Shown: positions 1-11,083 of the stretch, piece after piece | Layout of the letters: each line of letters begins with the position of its first letter | Position numbering within the stretch: position 1 is the first letter of the stretch | Assembly: GCA_017311315.1 (NCBI GenBank) | Contig: CM029647.1 | Coordinates: 9,629,077 to 9,693,076 of the forward strand | Length of the DNA: 64,000 bases | Source: Dendrocalamus latiflorus | Lineage: Eukaryota > Streptophyta > Magnoliopsida > Poales > Poaceae | Direction: 5' to 3' | Position numbers and translations under genes: made by a program | The notes under the pieces: model-generated | The model's input: only the letters and a program-made list of their open reading frames with translations | What the model was told of the DNA's origin: nothing | Databases searched by the model: none

Positions 1-1144
1 GATCAAGTCGGAGAAGCGTCGGTGGCAGCTCCCAAGCATGAACGAAGCGGGCGGTGTGGAACTCGTCCAGCATCTCGTAATCCATCAAGCAGTTCTCGCA
101 CTCCAGGACCCGCCTCGCGGTCGCGCGCATGTCCACGGCGAAGAGCCGCGAGCCATGGAAGAAGTAGATGACGCCGTGGTTCTTGGGGTGGATGAGCGCG
201 ATCGCGGGGACCTTGTTCGGGGGCAGCCCGGCTGCCATGTAGCTCTCGTCGGCCCAGATATCCTCCAAGAACACATCGTACTCGTGCTCCCACTCCGCTC
301 CATCCGCCCCCTCCGGATTGGCCAGCGTCCACATGCTGACCCTCTGCTCTCCTGGGAGGCCGTGGATCTCCACGTACCGCAGCTTGCCCTCGCTCACCTT
401 CACGCAGCGGTGCTTGTCGAGGTCGGCGCGCGATCTGGGGTGGTTGGCGTCGGCCATGACACAGCCCTCCGGGAGCGCGACGTAGCGCACGTCCGGCCGG
501 TCGACGAAGGGGTCGCAGGTGAGGAGGCCGTAGGGGAGATCCACCCACCAGAGCTTCCCGTCGTGGGCGACGACGCCGCCGTGGCTGCCCCACGGCTGGT
601 GGTGCGGGGAGGAGGCGAGCTCCTTCACGGCCCACGCACTGGCCCCCGTGTAGTGGTAGACGAGGGTCTCGTGGTGTTTGCTGGACGTGGGGTGGAGCTG
701 GGCGACCATGTAGTGGCCTCGGCGGTGAGGGTCTTCGATGAGGCCGATGCTGCGCCGGGGGGAGATGCGTGCCACGGTGGAGTCGGGGAGGCGGGTGGCA
801 ACGCCGGTGTGCGCGTCGCAGAGGTAGTAGACGCTCTTGAAGAGCCCCCCGTGGGTGGTGTAGAGGAGGAAAATGCCGGAGGGGTTGACGTCGACGACGT
901 AGGGGAAGCTGCGGTGGCCCTTGGGGTCGGGGGCGATGCTCTGGGCCACGGTGGGGATGGTGGTGCGCGGCGGGTCCTCGAACTCGACCGAGATGTCGGT
1001 GCCCGGCGGGAGCTTCTTCTCGCCAACCACGTCCGGGATGCAGGCCAGGATCACCCACGACCTCTGCCGCACCGGCGCCTCCGGAGCGCGCGACGGCTCC
1101 GGTTCGGACCCGGCCGCAGCGCGCGACGGCTGCGGGTCTGACAT
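1..1144 (-). CDS. DUF1618-domain protein, gene 1 (exon 1, partial; runs off left edge)
   Basis: The reading frame opens at ATG 1144 and stays open to base 1. It encodes a Pro/Ala-rich N-terminus, then WVILACIP, then the family signature LWWVDLPYG (near 530-555) followed by LLTCDPF, and ends at the edge in FVHAWELPPTLL. The same landmarks occur in the two complete copies at 9865-11014 and 18614-19775, so the cut lies just before the end of exon 1. The short second coding exon would lie to the left of the window. DUF1618 proteins are a grass-expanded family without a known biochemical activity; no signal peptide or membrane segment is visible here. Longer frames antisense to it or in other phases are artefacts of high GC. 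The frame is intact in what is visible. Family assignment is firm; function is unknown. Confidence 0.88.
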   Translation of the reverse strand, partial: MSDPQPSRAAAGSEPEPSRAPEAPVRQRSWVILACIPDVVGEKKLPPGTDISVEFEDPPRTTIPTVAQSIAPDPKGHRSFPYVVDVNPSGIFLLYTTHGGLFKSVYYLCDAHTGVATRLPDSTVARISPRRSIGLIEDPHRRGHYMVAQLHPTSSKHHETLVYHYTGASAWAVKELASSPHHQPWGSHGGVVAHDGKLWWVDLPYGLLTCDPFVDRPDVRYVALPEGCVMADANHPRSRADLDKHRCVKVSEGKLRYVEIHGLPGEQRVSMWTLANPEGADGAEWEHEYDVFLEDIWADESYMAAGLPPNKVPAIALIHPKNHGVIYFFHGSRLFAVDMRATARRVLECENCLMDYEMLDEFHTARFVHAWELPPTLLRLD

Positions 1145-1277
1145 GGCCCGAGCACGCGAAGCAGAGGGATCGATCTAGAGAGAGGGTTGAGGAGCAGTAG
1201 TGGTGGCGAGATGGGAATGGGGTGGGAGAGATGCGAGTGGGCTTGAATTGGTTCGGCTTGTAGGGTTGAGGTGGGTC

Positions 1278-1283
1278 TTTATA
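1278..1283 (-). promoter_or_regulatory. Candidate TATA box of DUF1618 gene 1
   Basis: Read on the minus strand the bases are GTATAAAGACC, about 135 bp upstream of the ATG at 1144, a usual distance for a plant TATA box with a 5' UTR of about 100 bp. The intervening leader is C-rich and free of upstream ATGs near the start. Confidence 0.5.
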
Positions 1284-1644
1284 CTCGTGTCGGTTGCGTG
1301 TTGGGTTTGGCTTACGGCGCAAGCTGACGGGCGGCGTTCGTATCGACGGAGACGGCGTGGTTCGAGCGCTCCTCTGCTTCCGCCCTCGCGCTCGCACACG
1401 CCAGCCCAGACGGAGGAGACGGCTCGGGTTGGAACGCCGGGTGAGCTGTACGTTGCATGCGGTGGGGCCCACGGTAGGGACAGGGAAGAGTCTAGAAACT
1501 GGGCAGCCAACTGGGAGCGGCTGCCGCTGTCCCAGCCTGGCGCGCGTGCGGAGCTGCAGCGTTCGCGGTGCATGGTTCACGCCCATGCGAACGAATCTAT
1601 CTGGCCGTTTACTCGTGGGCCGTACGTCGCACGATCAAACTACG

Positions 1645-2754
1645 CAGTCTAGCGTACTCTGGTACGAGTATGTATGTGCGTGTCAACTAACCAACGTGAC
1701 GTGAGGAGCATGGCCCTCCTTGTTCTAGGAAAAGCAATGACACAAGGATGCGTGCTCTCGGGTAAGATGCTGTGGGGATTTCCTGTGCCGACAAAGATGG
1801 AATATGTGCGCTCAATTCAGTTTTTGAACCACAGTGTTGGCATTCCTCAACAGGAGGAATGCATTGGCTGCACCGCTGCAGCCTTTGATCATGTAGGCCG
1901 GATGAATCGTGTCCGTCCGTATGGACCAGTGGTGTTGCGATCGCGCCTGAGGGATCTGCGTCGACGTGTAAGCGCCTCGCCTCTAGCCTTGTTACTCTTC
2001 AGTGTCAAAATATTACACGACGCATATATTTGATTATTTTCTTAACGATCCTCTGTACTGAAGTTAGTTCCATGTTGGCCTATATTACATTATGCTACGT
2101 GGAGCTAGTCTAAACAAGTCGGCTTGAGATCCCTGGCGGGCTGAGTCTAGGCCTATATAAACAATAGCCTGAAATTGCTCAGCCCTAGGTTTACTCACAA
2201 GCTAACATATGGTTTCATAGATATGAAAGGCAAGTACATGCACATACCTTACACCCACAAAACTAGAAAAAATTAATCATATACCCTCCATTTAAATGGA
2301 AATTAAGGATTTACCCTCCTGACCCACGTGTTAGTGACTTATGATGACCCCACGTGTCATTGAAACGTAGAGGGTAAATTCTCAATTTCCCAACTAAAGG
2401 GAGGGTATATGATCCAATCTCCCACAAAACTACCATTTTAGGCCTTCGAGTAAACAATTAAGTATTTTTTTAGAACAATCAATCAAAGGACCATTGGATG
2501 TATATCCAGTGGACCTCCATCTCCTTTCTCTAGATATATCTTGTGGTCTCCCTCTCCGCACCTTCCTCTAGTTCACTACCTCTTAACCTTTACCCTCATC
2601 ATTGTGCTCGTCTCTAGCTTTGGTGACAACAAAATTCAACGATCGTTACCTATAGAAGATGGGGGATGGTTCCTTCCCAAAGATGTCTCTATCGCTAGAG
2701 ATGATGTCACTTTTACCTTCGCTAGAGCCAAATATACAAGTCCTGGGGAGCCAG
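1645..2754. other. Intergenic, no gene recognised
   Basis: Short frames only, no splice-supported exon and no protein similarity that I recognise. A short inverted repeat (about 2290-2420, GAGGGTAAATT against ATTTACCCTC) suggests a small decayed MITE. The stretch ends at the left target duplication (CAG, 2752-2754) of the CACTA element. Confidence 0.5.
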
Positions 2755-5002
2755 CACTACTACTGAAAATGTCATCACAGACGATTCAAAAACGTCATCA
2801 TAGACGATTTTCTGAACCATCTGAATTTATGGGTTAATGATAATCGAAGGTTATTACAGACGGTTGTCAAACCGTCTGTGATATATCATATCACAGACGG
2901 TTTTTAACTGAAAACCGTCTGTGATAGCTGATTATCACAGACAGTTTTTAGTTAAAAACCGTCTGTGATATTCATATTACAGACGGTTTGTAACTAAAAA
3001 CCATCTGTGATGTTATTTTCTACCCATAAATCTATTTGTATTTATTGGCTAGCCTCAGGAAATGCTAGCCATGCCCTATGAAACAAGCAGATAAACAAGT
3101 ATATGTATACATACAATTCACATCTCAATTCATTTGACAAACATATAACATGCAATTCACATCACATTTCATTCACAGACATAAGGCATCCATTTCGCAA
3201 ATGAATTAATTGAAATAAAATAAAATATCCATTAACAAATTCACAATTACAGAGTGATAAGAGCAATAAAAAATCATTGTGCGCAGTGGAACTCTCCATC
3301 TAGTCTTATGACTTTAGACCACAAAAACCAAGCGCACATATATGGGGACGCATCCGGCGATGATGTTGAAGAATGCGCGGGTGACAAACTTTAGTTGCTA
3401 ATACTATGAAGCAAATGACACAAATTAGTGTATCAGGTTCATTGAACCGGATACACTAGTGTGTGTCACTTGCTTCATGCCCCTTGAAGGTCTATGTGGC
3501 ATATATTATTACTATCGGGGAGGCGGCCGGCGAGGGCTCGGGGAGGCGATCGTAGGCGACGGGTGAGCGGAGGCGCCGGGCGTGGAGGCGAGCCGAGCGT
3601 CGGTCTTCGAACGCGGACGGCTCGGGGAGGCGGCCGGCGAGGGCTCGGGGAGGCCACGACGACGAGACAGATCGGGATTTAGAGAATATAACTGCAGCAT
3701 ACGGGGAAAACCCTAACCAGAGGGTATTTATAGGGAGGCTTATTACAGACGGTTTTAAACGTAGAACCGTCTGTGATATCAATATCATAGACGGTTCTAA
3801 GTTTAAAAACCGTGTGTGATAATATTATCACAGACGGTTTTTTATAATAAAAAAACCGTCTGTCATAAGCTTTATGTCAAAACGCTTCGTGTTTCGATCG
3901 TCTAATTAACGTCTCTCGATCGTTATACAAAGCGTCTATATCATTAATGTTTGGGTATACGAACCGTCTGTGCTAAAGGTTAAATATGCGCGCCTAATCC
4001 AGGTCTCTTCTACGTACGTACAATATGGCTTCTACTATTCTTGTGATCATCTCCTTCCTCTTATCTGTTCATCAAGAATTGTTCGGCCGGAACCTTACAC
4101 AGGCGGCCAGCAATTTGCATCTGGAGCAGCTTCTCCGCACACGCCCTGCTCTCCTTCCCCGACTTTCTTGCATCCGTCAGCTCGACCTGATCATCCGCCG
4201 TCGACGGAGGCGTCTCGCTGCCGCTCAAGAAAGGGAAACAGCCTTTACCCTGGTTCTTCTCCACAATGTGCGCAAAGCGGAAGAAGCTCTACACGCATTG
4301 GAGAGACTGATGGATAGCCTTGCCGATCAAGCAGAAACGGCAGATTCTGAGGAATTTTTTCATGCTATCCTCTACGACATTATGGGCTATGCTACTGATT
4401 ATTTGCCCAGGCTGGAGGAGGAAGTGCTGAGGACAAGGACAATCTTAACGGCGTTCGAGAAGTCAGTGGCTGATCCTCCAAGTCCCAAACTCGAAGAAGA
4501 AGCGTACGAAGCCCAAAAGATTACAATCTGGGAAACTCTTTACCTGTGCGACTTTTGTAATAAATTTGCCTCTAATTGAAATTAATAAATTTGCCTTTAA
4601 TTTGTGATCTCTTGTCTCAGTAGTTCTGTAGTTAAGTTATTAGAAGCAATGTGTACTTATATATTAACCTCTGATCATGACAGACAAAGGGACATCACAG
4701 ATGGTTTTTGTTAAAAATCATCTGTGAACATTCACAGACGGTTCTTAACAACAATTGTCTGTGATAGTCTACACAACACAGACGGTTTTTAATAAAAAAC
4801 CGTCTGTGATAATCCCACATTATCATAGACGGTTTTTAATAAAAACCGTCTGGTTCATCGGTAAGAACCGTCTGTGATACTCGTTTTATCCGACGCCACT
4901 AATATAGACGGTGTCCAAATTAAAACCGTTAGTGTCAATCACAGACGGTTTTGTCAAACCGTCTATGATTGGCCGTCTCGAATTAGGCTTTCTGTAGTAG
5001 TG
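2755..5002. mobile_element. Non-autonomous CACTA (En/Spm) transposon, 2248 bp
   Basis: The left end reads CACTACTACTGAAAATG and the right end is the inverse of CACTACTACAGAAAGCC. The element is flanked by the 3-bp direct repeat CAG at 2752-2754 and 5003-5005, as expected for the CACTA superfamily. Both subterminal regions (about 2780-3010 and 4690-4990) and an internal block (3740-3870) carry many direct and inverted copies of ACAGACGGTTTTTA / AAAACCGTCTGTGAT, the usual transposase-binding architecture. No transposase (TNPD or TNPA) is seen, so it depends on another copy. Inside are GC-rich direct repeats (near 3517-3545 and 3628-3655) and the ORF at 4025-4579. Confidence 0.92.
4025..4579 (+). 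CDS. Hypothetical 184-residue protein carried inside the CACTA element
   Basis: An uninterrupted 184-codon ATG-to-TGA frame lies wholly within the CACTA element. I do not recognise the protein. It begins with a hydrophobic segment (MASTILVIISFLLSVHQ, residues 1-17) that looks like a signal peptide or membrane anchor. A run of six arginines follows at residues 58-63, then a strongly helical, Glu/Ala/Leu-rich stretch (about 72-150) with coiled-coil character (residues ALERLMDSLADQ and LEEEVLRTRTIL). It ends with CDFC (175-178). It could be captured host sequence, an accessory gene of the element family, or a chance survivor. The frame crosses the boundary between random-looking and coding-like composition without a stop, which favours real coding origin. 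No intron is evident. It is not a transposase. Confidence 0.5.
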   Translation: MASTILVIISFLLSVHQELFGRNLTQAASNLHLEQLLRTRPALLPRLSCIRQLDLIIRRRRRRLAAAQERETAFTLVLLHNVRKAEEALHALERLMDSLADQAETADSEEFFHAILYDIMGYATDYLPRLEEEVLRTRTILTAFEKSVADPPSPKLEEEAYEAQKITIWETLYLCDFCNKFASN

Positions 5003-5159
5003 CAGAGACCTCACGACGCACAAATTTTGAAGAAAATATGTTTGTGAGAAAATTCACCAAATTGTGCACAATTTGTAGTCAAGTGATGCATAGCAAATTT
5101 GTTTATAAACTACCTACCTTCTTTTTAGTTGGTTAGTTGCACAACTACTGGAATTATTA

Positions 5160-6105
5160 GCATAAGCCACGTTTGAATGTCTGAATTGGAGACTGAATTG
5201 TGGAATCGGAATCGCAATTCCAATTCTAGGGCTATGTGGCTGCCTGTAGAATTGGATATTAGAATTGACCTTCAATTCCACGATGAATTGGTCACAAACT
5301 AAAAACTGGGCTGCCCAAATCAGACCTCCACACCTCTGATTTGGATGGAATTTGTTGTACCTTCTTCAACCCGTGCATGAACATCGATCGAGTTGGTCAC
5401 CATGGACAAATCGAGCACCGCCGCCGCCGCCGATCTCCCGACGACCGCCATCGGCACCAGCTTCCCCCCGGGTCGCTATCTAAATCTAGCGGCGGCACTA
5501 CCTCTTACTCGTCGTCAGCGAGGTCCTACCGGCCGCTGCCACCTTTCTCTCTCTCTCTCTCTCTCGCTCGCTCGCTCGCTCGTCGCCATTCGGATCTAGC
5601 AGCGCTGCCATCTCTCAAATCTGGACTTCCATTCATCTCATTCATCTTCCTCGAATCTGGCATCCAAACCCGCCGTGACTACTTCGTTTTCCTTGACTTC
5701 GGCCACCTTCGTCGCAAATGCCGCCTTGACCCCAGCTGCTTCCTTTGCTTCGGTCATCTGTCGCCAAGGAAGTCGCCTTTGACGGCCCCCCGAGCCCGTC
5801 GGTGAGATACCGTCGCCACCATTGCCGGCTGGCTCGACTCCGGTTGCCTAGGTCCACACGGCTGTTGGGTCTTGGGTGGTGCCGCGGTGGATCGTTTGAT
5901 GGCTGGATCTTCATTTGGATTTCCTATGTATGCAACCAAACGATATGTGGAATTGAATTTGGTTCTAATTCCTCTTTACAATTTCGTGTGTCATCTAAAC
6001 ACCAAAATTGGAATCATAGACCAATTTCAATTCTAGTCGAATTTGAATTGGAGCTTCAATTCCATGGACCCAATTCAATTCCGAGAATCAAACGGACCCT
6101 AATCT
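5160..6105. mobile_element. Possible non-autonomous DNA transposon with AATTG-rich inverted ends
   Basis: About 130 bp at the left (AAGCCACGTTTGAATGTC, then repeated GAATTGG) is an imperfect inverse of about 160 bp at the right (the complement of 5940-6105 begins GGGTCCGTTTGATTCTC, then GGAATTG). The interior is GC-rich and exon-like, with short frames but nothing recognised. I found no convincing target duplication, so the boundaries are approximate. Confidence 0.4.
5547..5583. repeat. Microsatellite (CT)n followed by (CGCT)n
   Basis: A pure CT run grades into four to five units of CGCT inside the AATTG-ended element. Confidence 0.85.
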
Positions 6106-6259
6106 ATGTTAGGAAGAATTACCAATACGGCATTCAAAATTCAATTTTGGGATATCATGCACATATAGGTAAGCCATCCAGAAAACCGTGCATTACGAAC
6201 GCCACTGAAAGCATGCATGTTAACATTTCGTTCTCAAGAACCCAAAAACATCTCAAACA

Positions 6260-6537
6260 AAGCTGAAAAAAGAAATAGAGTTCCGACACCATAAAGTTTC
6301 AGCCCATGAAAACCGTGCCGTTGTCGCACTGGTCAACAGACGCAGCATTGATCCTATTTTAGCCTCCCCATTCGAGTGACTAGTAGCTGACCTGGATCAA
6401 AAGAAGATTATATGTATGAAACTCCCCCTAATTAAAACTACATGCTGTTGGAACTTGGAAGATAATGTAATGCAAGGTGGATCGCTCACATATGAGCGGA
6501 TTAACTGGCAGGCTCACCTAGGAGAAGGTTAGTCACA
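6260..6537 (-). other. 3' UTR of DUF1618 gene 2 with a conserved UTR intron
   Basis: On the minus strand CTCCTAG|GTGAGCC (donor, exon ending at 6518) and TTTTGATCCAG|GTCAGC (acceptor, exon starting at 6391) bound a 126-bp intron. The same donor and acceptor words recur at the matching place in gene 3 (16811/16702) and in the pseudogene copy (21323/21224). Downstream sequence stays alignable between copies for about 130 bp, which marks the final UTR exon. Confidence 0.55.
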
Positions 6538-8185
6538 TCAACCAGATCCTTGGGCCGATCTCCGTAAGTCCATGATCCTCATTTTAGTCCTCAAAGAGAG
6601 ATAATCTTCCTCCTCATCAGACGACCCTTCAAATATAAACATTACTCATCGATCAGCAATATATGGCAAAATTAATGATAAACGATATCTTACTGGCTAG
6701 GGACAACTCATTTGAAACTGGACTCGTTAATTCAAGAGGAGGTAAGTCTGAACAAAAAGGAGTAGAAAACAATGACTCATGAGCGACAGTGTGACTGATG
6801 TCTAATTATATGTAGTGTCGTGTGTATGGTACAACCAGGCTCTAGATAATATATAGCTTCAAATCTGAAACATTACTTCCCATAAATATATCTGAATCAT
6901 CACAACGAATTTCCTACTAGTCATTACCAGTGTTAAGCATCAACACTCAGTAAAGTATATAGTAGTTTCCCATGAATAAAGCTGGAATGATTCCAACTGC
7001 ATTCTATTCTATTTACCTATTACCAACTGCATTCTATTTACCTATTGTTGTTAACACTTAACACCAATAGACATTGCCACCGATGAACACAATAAACGTG
7101 CATCTAGATTCTATGTAGTCTATATATAAGGTGGGTAAATGCTTATGCAGCACAATTTGTGTATGTGGCTATGTGCAGATAGAGCTAGCGCATCCAGAAC
7201 TGAAACTAATGCACTAGCAATAGAATTGGGTTCCATAACTATCCGGCATAGTCATAGCTAGTGTTACTGCTGATAAACGATGCAGATCCTGAATAGGCAA
7301 ATGCGAATTGAGAGCAAATTAAATTAAGACCAAGCATATATATAGTTCTAAGTGTCTTAGACAATTAATGTTCTTCTACACATATTATTCAAGGAAATGA
7401 TCCAACAATCCCCTGATCTATATATTGGAAGTGGGAGTATGTACACCCAGGAGTATGAAAAAGGCTTCGGAAAATAGTTATGTACTCTTGAGAGTACGTA
7501 CTTCTACTTCTAATATATCCTTTAATGATGTTGTTATACCTCTTTATCTATTTGAGCATACTCTAATAATAAGATATTTCAAAATGAGTTCTATGAAAAA
7601 TTTTATCAAAATTTATTTTGTATAGCATAATGTGTGTATGTACCCCTTTTATACAGGGAAAAGTATATATAGCAAAAACAAAAAGTTCCGATGAAATTTT
7701 TTTAATCAAGTCATATTGGAGTATCTTAGAATTAGTATTTAAATATATTGAAAGTGATAAAGAGGTATAAAATATTCGTTTAAGTGATATGAATTGCAGG
7801 ATATGTGTGTATAATATTGCAAACAGCAAGATAAACATGTTGTCAATTGTCACAGAACTCCCCTAAAAAAATGTCACAGAACCTTAATTAAGTCCATGGG
7901 TGACATTTTTCCTTGAAAATGTACATATGGGCAAGGAAAAACAGACGTCGTTATTAATTGTACAGATTTAACTTTTAGGAATCTCATGAAGCATCTACAT
8001 TACATGTCCACAGACCAACGTGTTCCAAATATATAGCATTCTAGCAAGTAGCAACCATGCACCGATGAACAATCACAGTACCATGCAAGATGGTAGGAAT
8101 TAAGGACCAGGCGAACAGTACAGCACATCCAGCAAACATTATTTAATTTCTACATTCATGAGCTACTTAGTAACCATACTAAACA

Positions 8186-8277
<92 letters not shown>

Positions 8278-11014
8278 CATTTTAATTAATTTTCTAATGA
8301 TCTACACAATTCCAAAAGCACGCGAAACCCCGTGTATATACACATATCCTGCAATTGTGATCCATAAGATTGTTGTACAACATGCGGCGTGGGCATCTGA
8401 TGGGTGGAGTACTCTAATCACAAAAAATGTGCACTTGCATACTAACAAATAACAACCACCACACTTCTGAGATGAAGCTATGATTAAGCATCCTTTGGCA
8501 TAGAATTAGCATTCCATCTAGACTAATAGCGAAAAACCTGGAACCACAAGAACTAATAACGAGGTTAACATTGTGTACATCTGAAAGTTGCCAAACGCAT
8601 GTATTTCTGTAAAGAATTAAAGATAAACATAAATATGAGCCACCGAACACTAGGTGAATTCTTAGCTATTTTCTCTAGTCTTAAGGAGAGCTTGGCACAT
8701 CAAACACTTTACCCAGGGGCGGATCCAGGGCCCGGGCTAGGTGGGCTGTAGCCCGGGTCCTGGCCCACTAATTGCAATGTCATATCACTGTTCATCAGTT
8801 GGTTAGCCCCCCATGGGCCATGGCCCAGGCGGCCTCAAGGCTTAGCATTCATTCTGCTCTTCATTCTTTAGCTCAGCCTCATCGCATCCCCATCCGCCTC
8901 CATCATCCCTCGTGCAGGCTCTGAGGGTCACAGCCACCATTTCTAGGGTTTGCCCCCATCCCCAATTCCCCATTCCGCCTCCATCCGCTGGCCTAGGCGC
9001 CTGGCCGCTGCGATGCGTTGCCGAGGCCGTCGTCGGCCGAGCGCCCAAGCCGCTGAGGACTCCACGGTCCCAAGCCGCCGGTATTCTGCCGCCTCCTTGC
9101 CGTCGGCGGCCCCCAATCGCCTCCGGCTACTCCGCCTCCCGTCAGCTCGCCAGCCACTCCTTGCCGCCACAGCCCCATCGCGGAGGCACAGGCTCACAGC
9201 CGCGGAGCCGTCGCCTGTCCTCTTGCACAGACTGAGTCAGGTATCATTAGGTAAGGGCAAATAGTTTCCAGTCTTGGAATTGCCGTGTAGTTCTTGCCTT
9301 CTTGGTAGATGTTGATTTATCCTTTGCTTGGATTTAAAGTCTGAATTTTGTTTCCTTCCTTGTACTTTGTTCTGTAGATGTTCTTGCGATTAGGCTCTGC
9401 AGGTAGTTTCTTGCTGGACCTTGATATGATTGATGGCCTTAGCATTTTCTTTCACCATTTTAGCTCAATTGCTCTGTACAAGCATCCAATATCTGATTAC
9501 GTTCGTATTTACTGTATATTTTCTCATTAAGTTCTAACCCAGTTGGAATTGTTAGGACTTTTTATGACTCGAGTAATTAGGCTAAAAAGCCACAACTTGA
9601 TTTTTATTTGATTGAAATTTAGCCCGAGGCGTGATCCAATCCTAGATCCGCCACTGACTTTACCGTTAGCAGATTTAGCATGCCAAACTTTGGCAATTTA
9701 TTAGACTAATTTTTCAGGCTGATTAGGTATACTACTTATTGCTTAATCAATGTTCCAATGGAGGACAAGATTATACGGAACTACTAGGACAGCATCACAG
9801 CAACATCTCGGGGAAGCGTGCATAAGGTAGCAGCATGCAAGCAAGATTACAAGAAGAAATGTACCACTTGGAATTGGAGGATCCTTTCGAGGAAGCGTCG
9901 GTGGCGGCTCCCAAGCATGGACGAAGAAGGAGGAGTGCCACTCCTTGGGCGGATGCATCATCGCGAAGAACTCGTACTCCAAGACCTTCCTTGCGCGAAC
10001 GTCCGCACCGAACATCCAAGCACCCTGGAAGAAGTAGACCACGTCGGGGTTCTTGGGGTGCACGAGCGCGAGCGAGGGGACCTTGCGCTCCATCCCGCTG
10101 GCCTGGTAGCTCCTGTCGTCCCAGATTTGGGCGATGAGCACTTCGTACTCACGCCTCCACTGCGCGCCCACCGGATCGTCAAGCGTCCACATGGTCACCG
10201 CCTGCTCGTTGGGAGGGCCGTGGATCTGCACGCACCGCAGCTTGCCGGCGCTCACCTTGACGAAGCGGCGCTTGGCGATGTCCTCGACCCTGGCTGCCAA
10301 CTTCACGCAGCCCTGCGGGAGCGGGACGTAGAGCAGCTCCGGCTTCTCGGCGAAGGGGTCGCAGGTGAAGAGGCCGTAGGAAAGATCCACCCACCAGAGC
10401 TTCCCGTCGTGGGAGAGCACGCCGTCGTTGCGCCGCTTCGGGTGGTCCGGGGAGTAGGCGAGCTCCTTCGCGACCCACCCGCTGGTCTCCGTGGAGTAGC
10501 AGAGGAGGCTGGCGTGGTAGGTGCCGGTTAATGGCTGGAGCTCGGCGACCATGTAGTGGCCGTCGGCGCTGGCGCCGCGATGGTCGGCGATGAGGCCAAC
10601 GTTCTCGAAGTGGAGCACGGCGTTGTCGGCCGGCGGGTCGGGGAGGCGGGAGGCCGCGCCGGTGTGCGCGTCGCAGAGGAAGTAGGCCGGGACGAAGTCG
10701 CGGTGCAGGTAGATGCGGAGATTGGCGCACGTGTGGACGGCCGGCTCCGTGGCGCTGCCCTGGGTGGCGTAGAGGAGGAGGCGGCCGGAGGGGTCGGCGG
10801 CGGCGATGTAAGGGTAGTTCCTGAGGCTGGTGGCGTCGGGGGTGATGCGCCGGGGCACGGTGGCGAAGGAGACGAACGGGGGGTCGTCGAGGACGAGCGC
10901 GACGTCGGCGCCAGGCGGGAACGTCTCCTCCGTGTAGGCCTTTTGCGGGACGCAGGCCAGGGCCACCCACGCCCGCGACCGCGGCGACGCCGGCGTGCTC
11001 CCCTGTTTTGACAT
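6538..11014 (-). CDS. DUF1618-domain protein, gene 2 (two coding exons, 412 aa)
   Basis: Coding exons are complement(9865..11014) and complement(6538..6626); 1150 + 89 nt gives 412 codons plus TGA. Exon 1 starts at ATG 11014 and carries WVALACVP (16-23), YFLCDAHTG (111-119), HYMVAELQ (153-160), the signature WWVDLSYG (207-214) and FVHAWEPPP near its end. The donor is AAGTG|GTACAT and the acceptor TTTGAAG|GGTCG; the second exon encodes a short tail opening GSSDEEEDYLSL. Translation past 9865 into a hydrophobic tail would be intron read-through. The same junction and acidic tail occur in gene 3, which supports the model. Intron 1 (6627-9864) holds a hAT element and an (AT)43 tract. A further intron at 6392-6517 lies in the 3' UTR. 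Soluble protein of unknown function, grass-expanded family. Confidence 0.85.
7425..7810. repeat. AT-rich palindromic MITE, copy 1
   Basis: The stretch opens with GGAGTATGTAC, has palindromic halves (TTGTTATACCTCTTTATC against GATAAAGAGGTATAA), and is alignable to 43520-43865 and 52800-53160. It lies in intron 1 of DUF1618 gene 2. Confidence 0.55.
8189..8274. repeat. Microsatellite (AT)43
   Basis: Eighty-six bases of uninterrupted AT in intron 1 of DUF1618 gene 2. Likely length-polymorphic, and its length in an assembly is unreliable. Confidence 0.95.
8714..9656. mobile_element. hAT-superfamily element, 943 bp, with gene-like filler
   Basis: The ends CAGGGGCGGATCCAG and the inverse of CAGTGGCGGATCTAGG form a TIR, and the perfect 8-bp direct repeat ACTTTACC lies at 8706-8713 and 9657-9664, which is diagnostic of hAT. 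No transposase is present. The filler at about 8880-9245 is GC-rich, exon-like and ends in a splice-donor-like GTCAG|GTATCA; it may be captured host sequence, but I do not recognise a protein. It lies in intron 1 of DUF1618 gene 2, about 210 bp from exon 1. Confidence 0.9.
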
Positions 11015-11035
11015 GGCCGGAGCACGCGACGCGAA

Positions 11036-11038
<3 letters not shown>

Positions 11039-11080
<42 letters not shown>
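11039..11080. repeat. Microsatellite (GA)21 in the 5' leader of DUF1618 gene 2
   Basis: Read with the gene this is a (CT)n tract ending 24 bp before the ATG at 11014. CT-rich leaders are common in plants and can bind GAGA-type factors. Confidence 0.9.

Positions 11081-11083
<3 letters not shown>

Noticed and set aside
3..1586. Long minus-strand frame of 527 codons overlapping DUF1618 gene 1
   Set aside because: It is out of phase with the DUF1618 frame, Arg/Pro-rich and explained by GC-rich third positions; the family motifs lie in the neighbouring frame.
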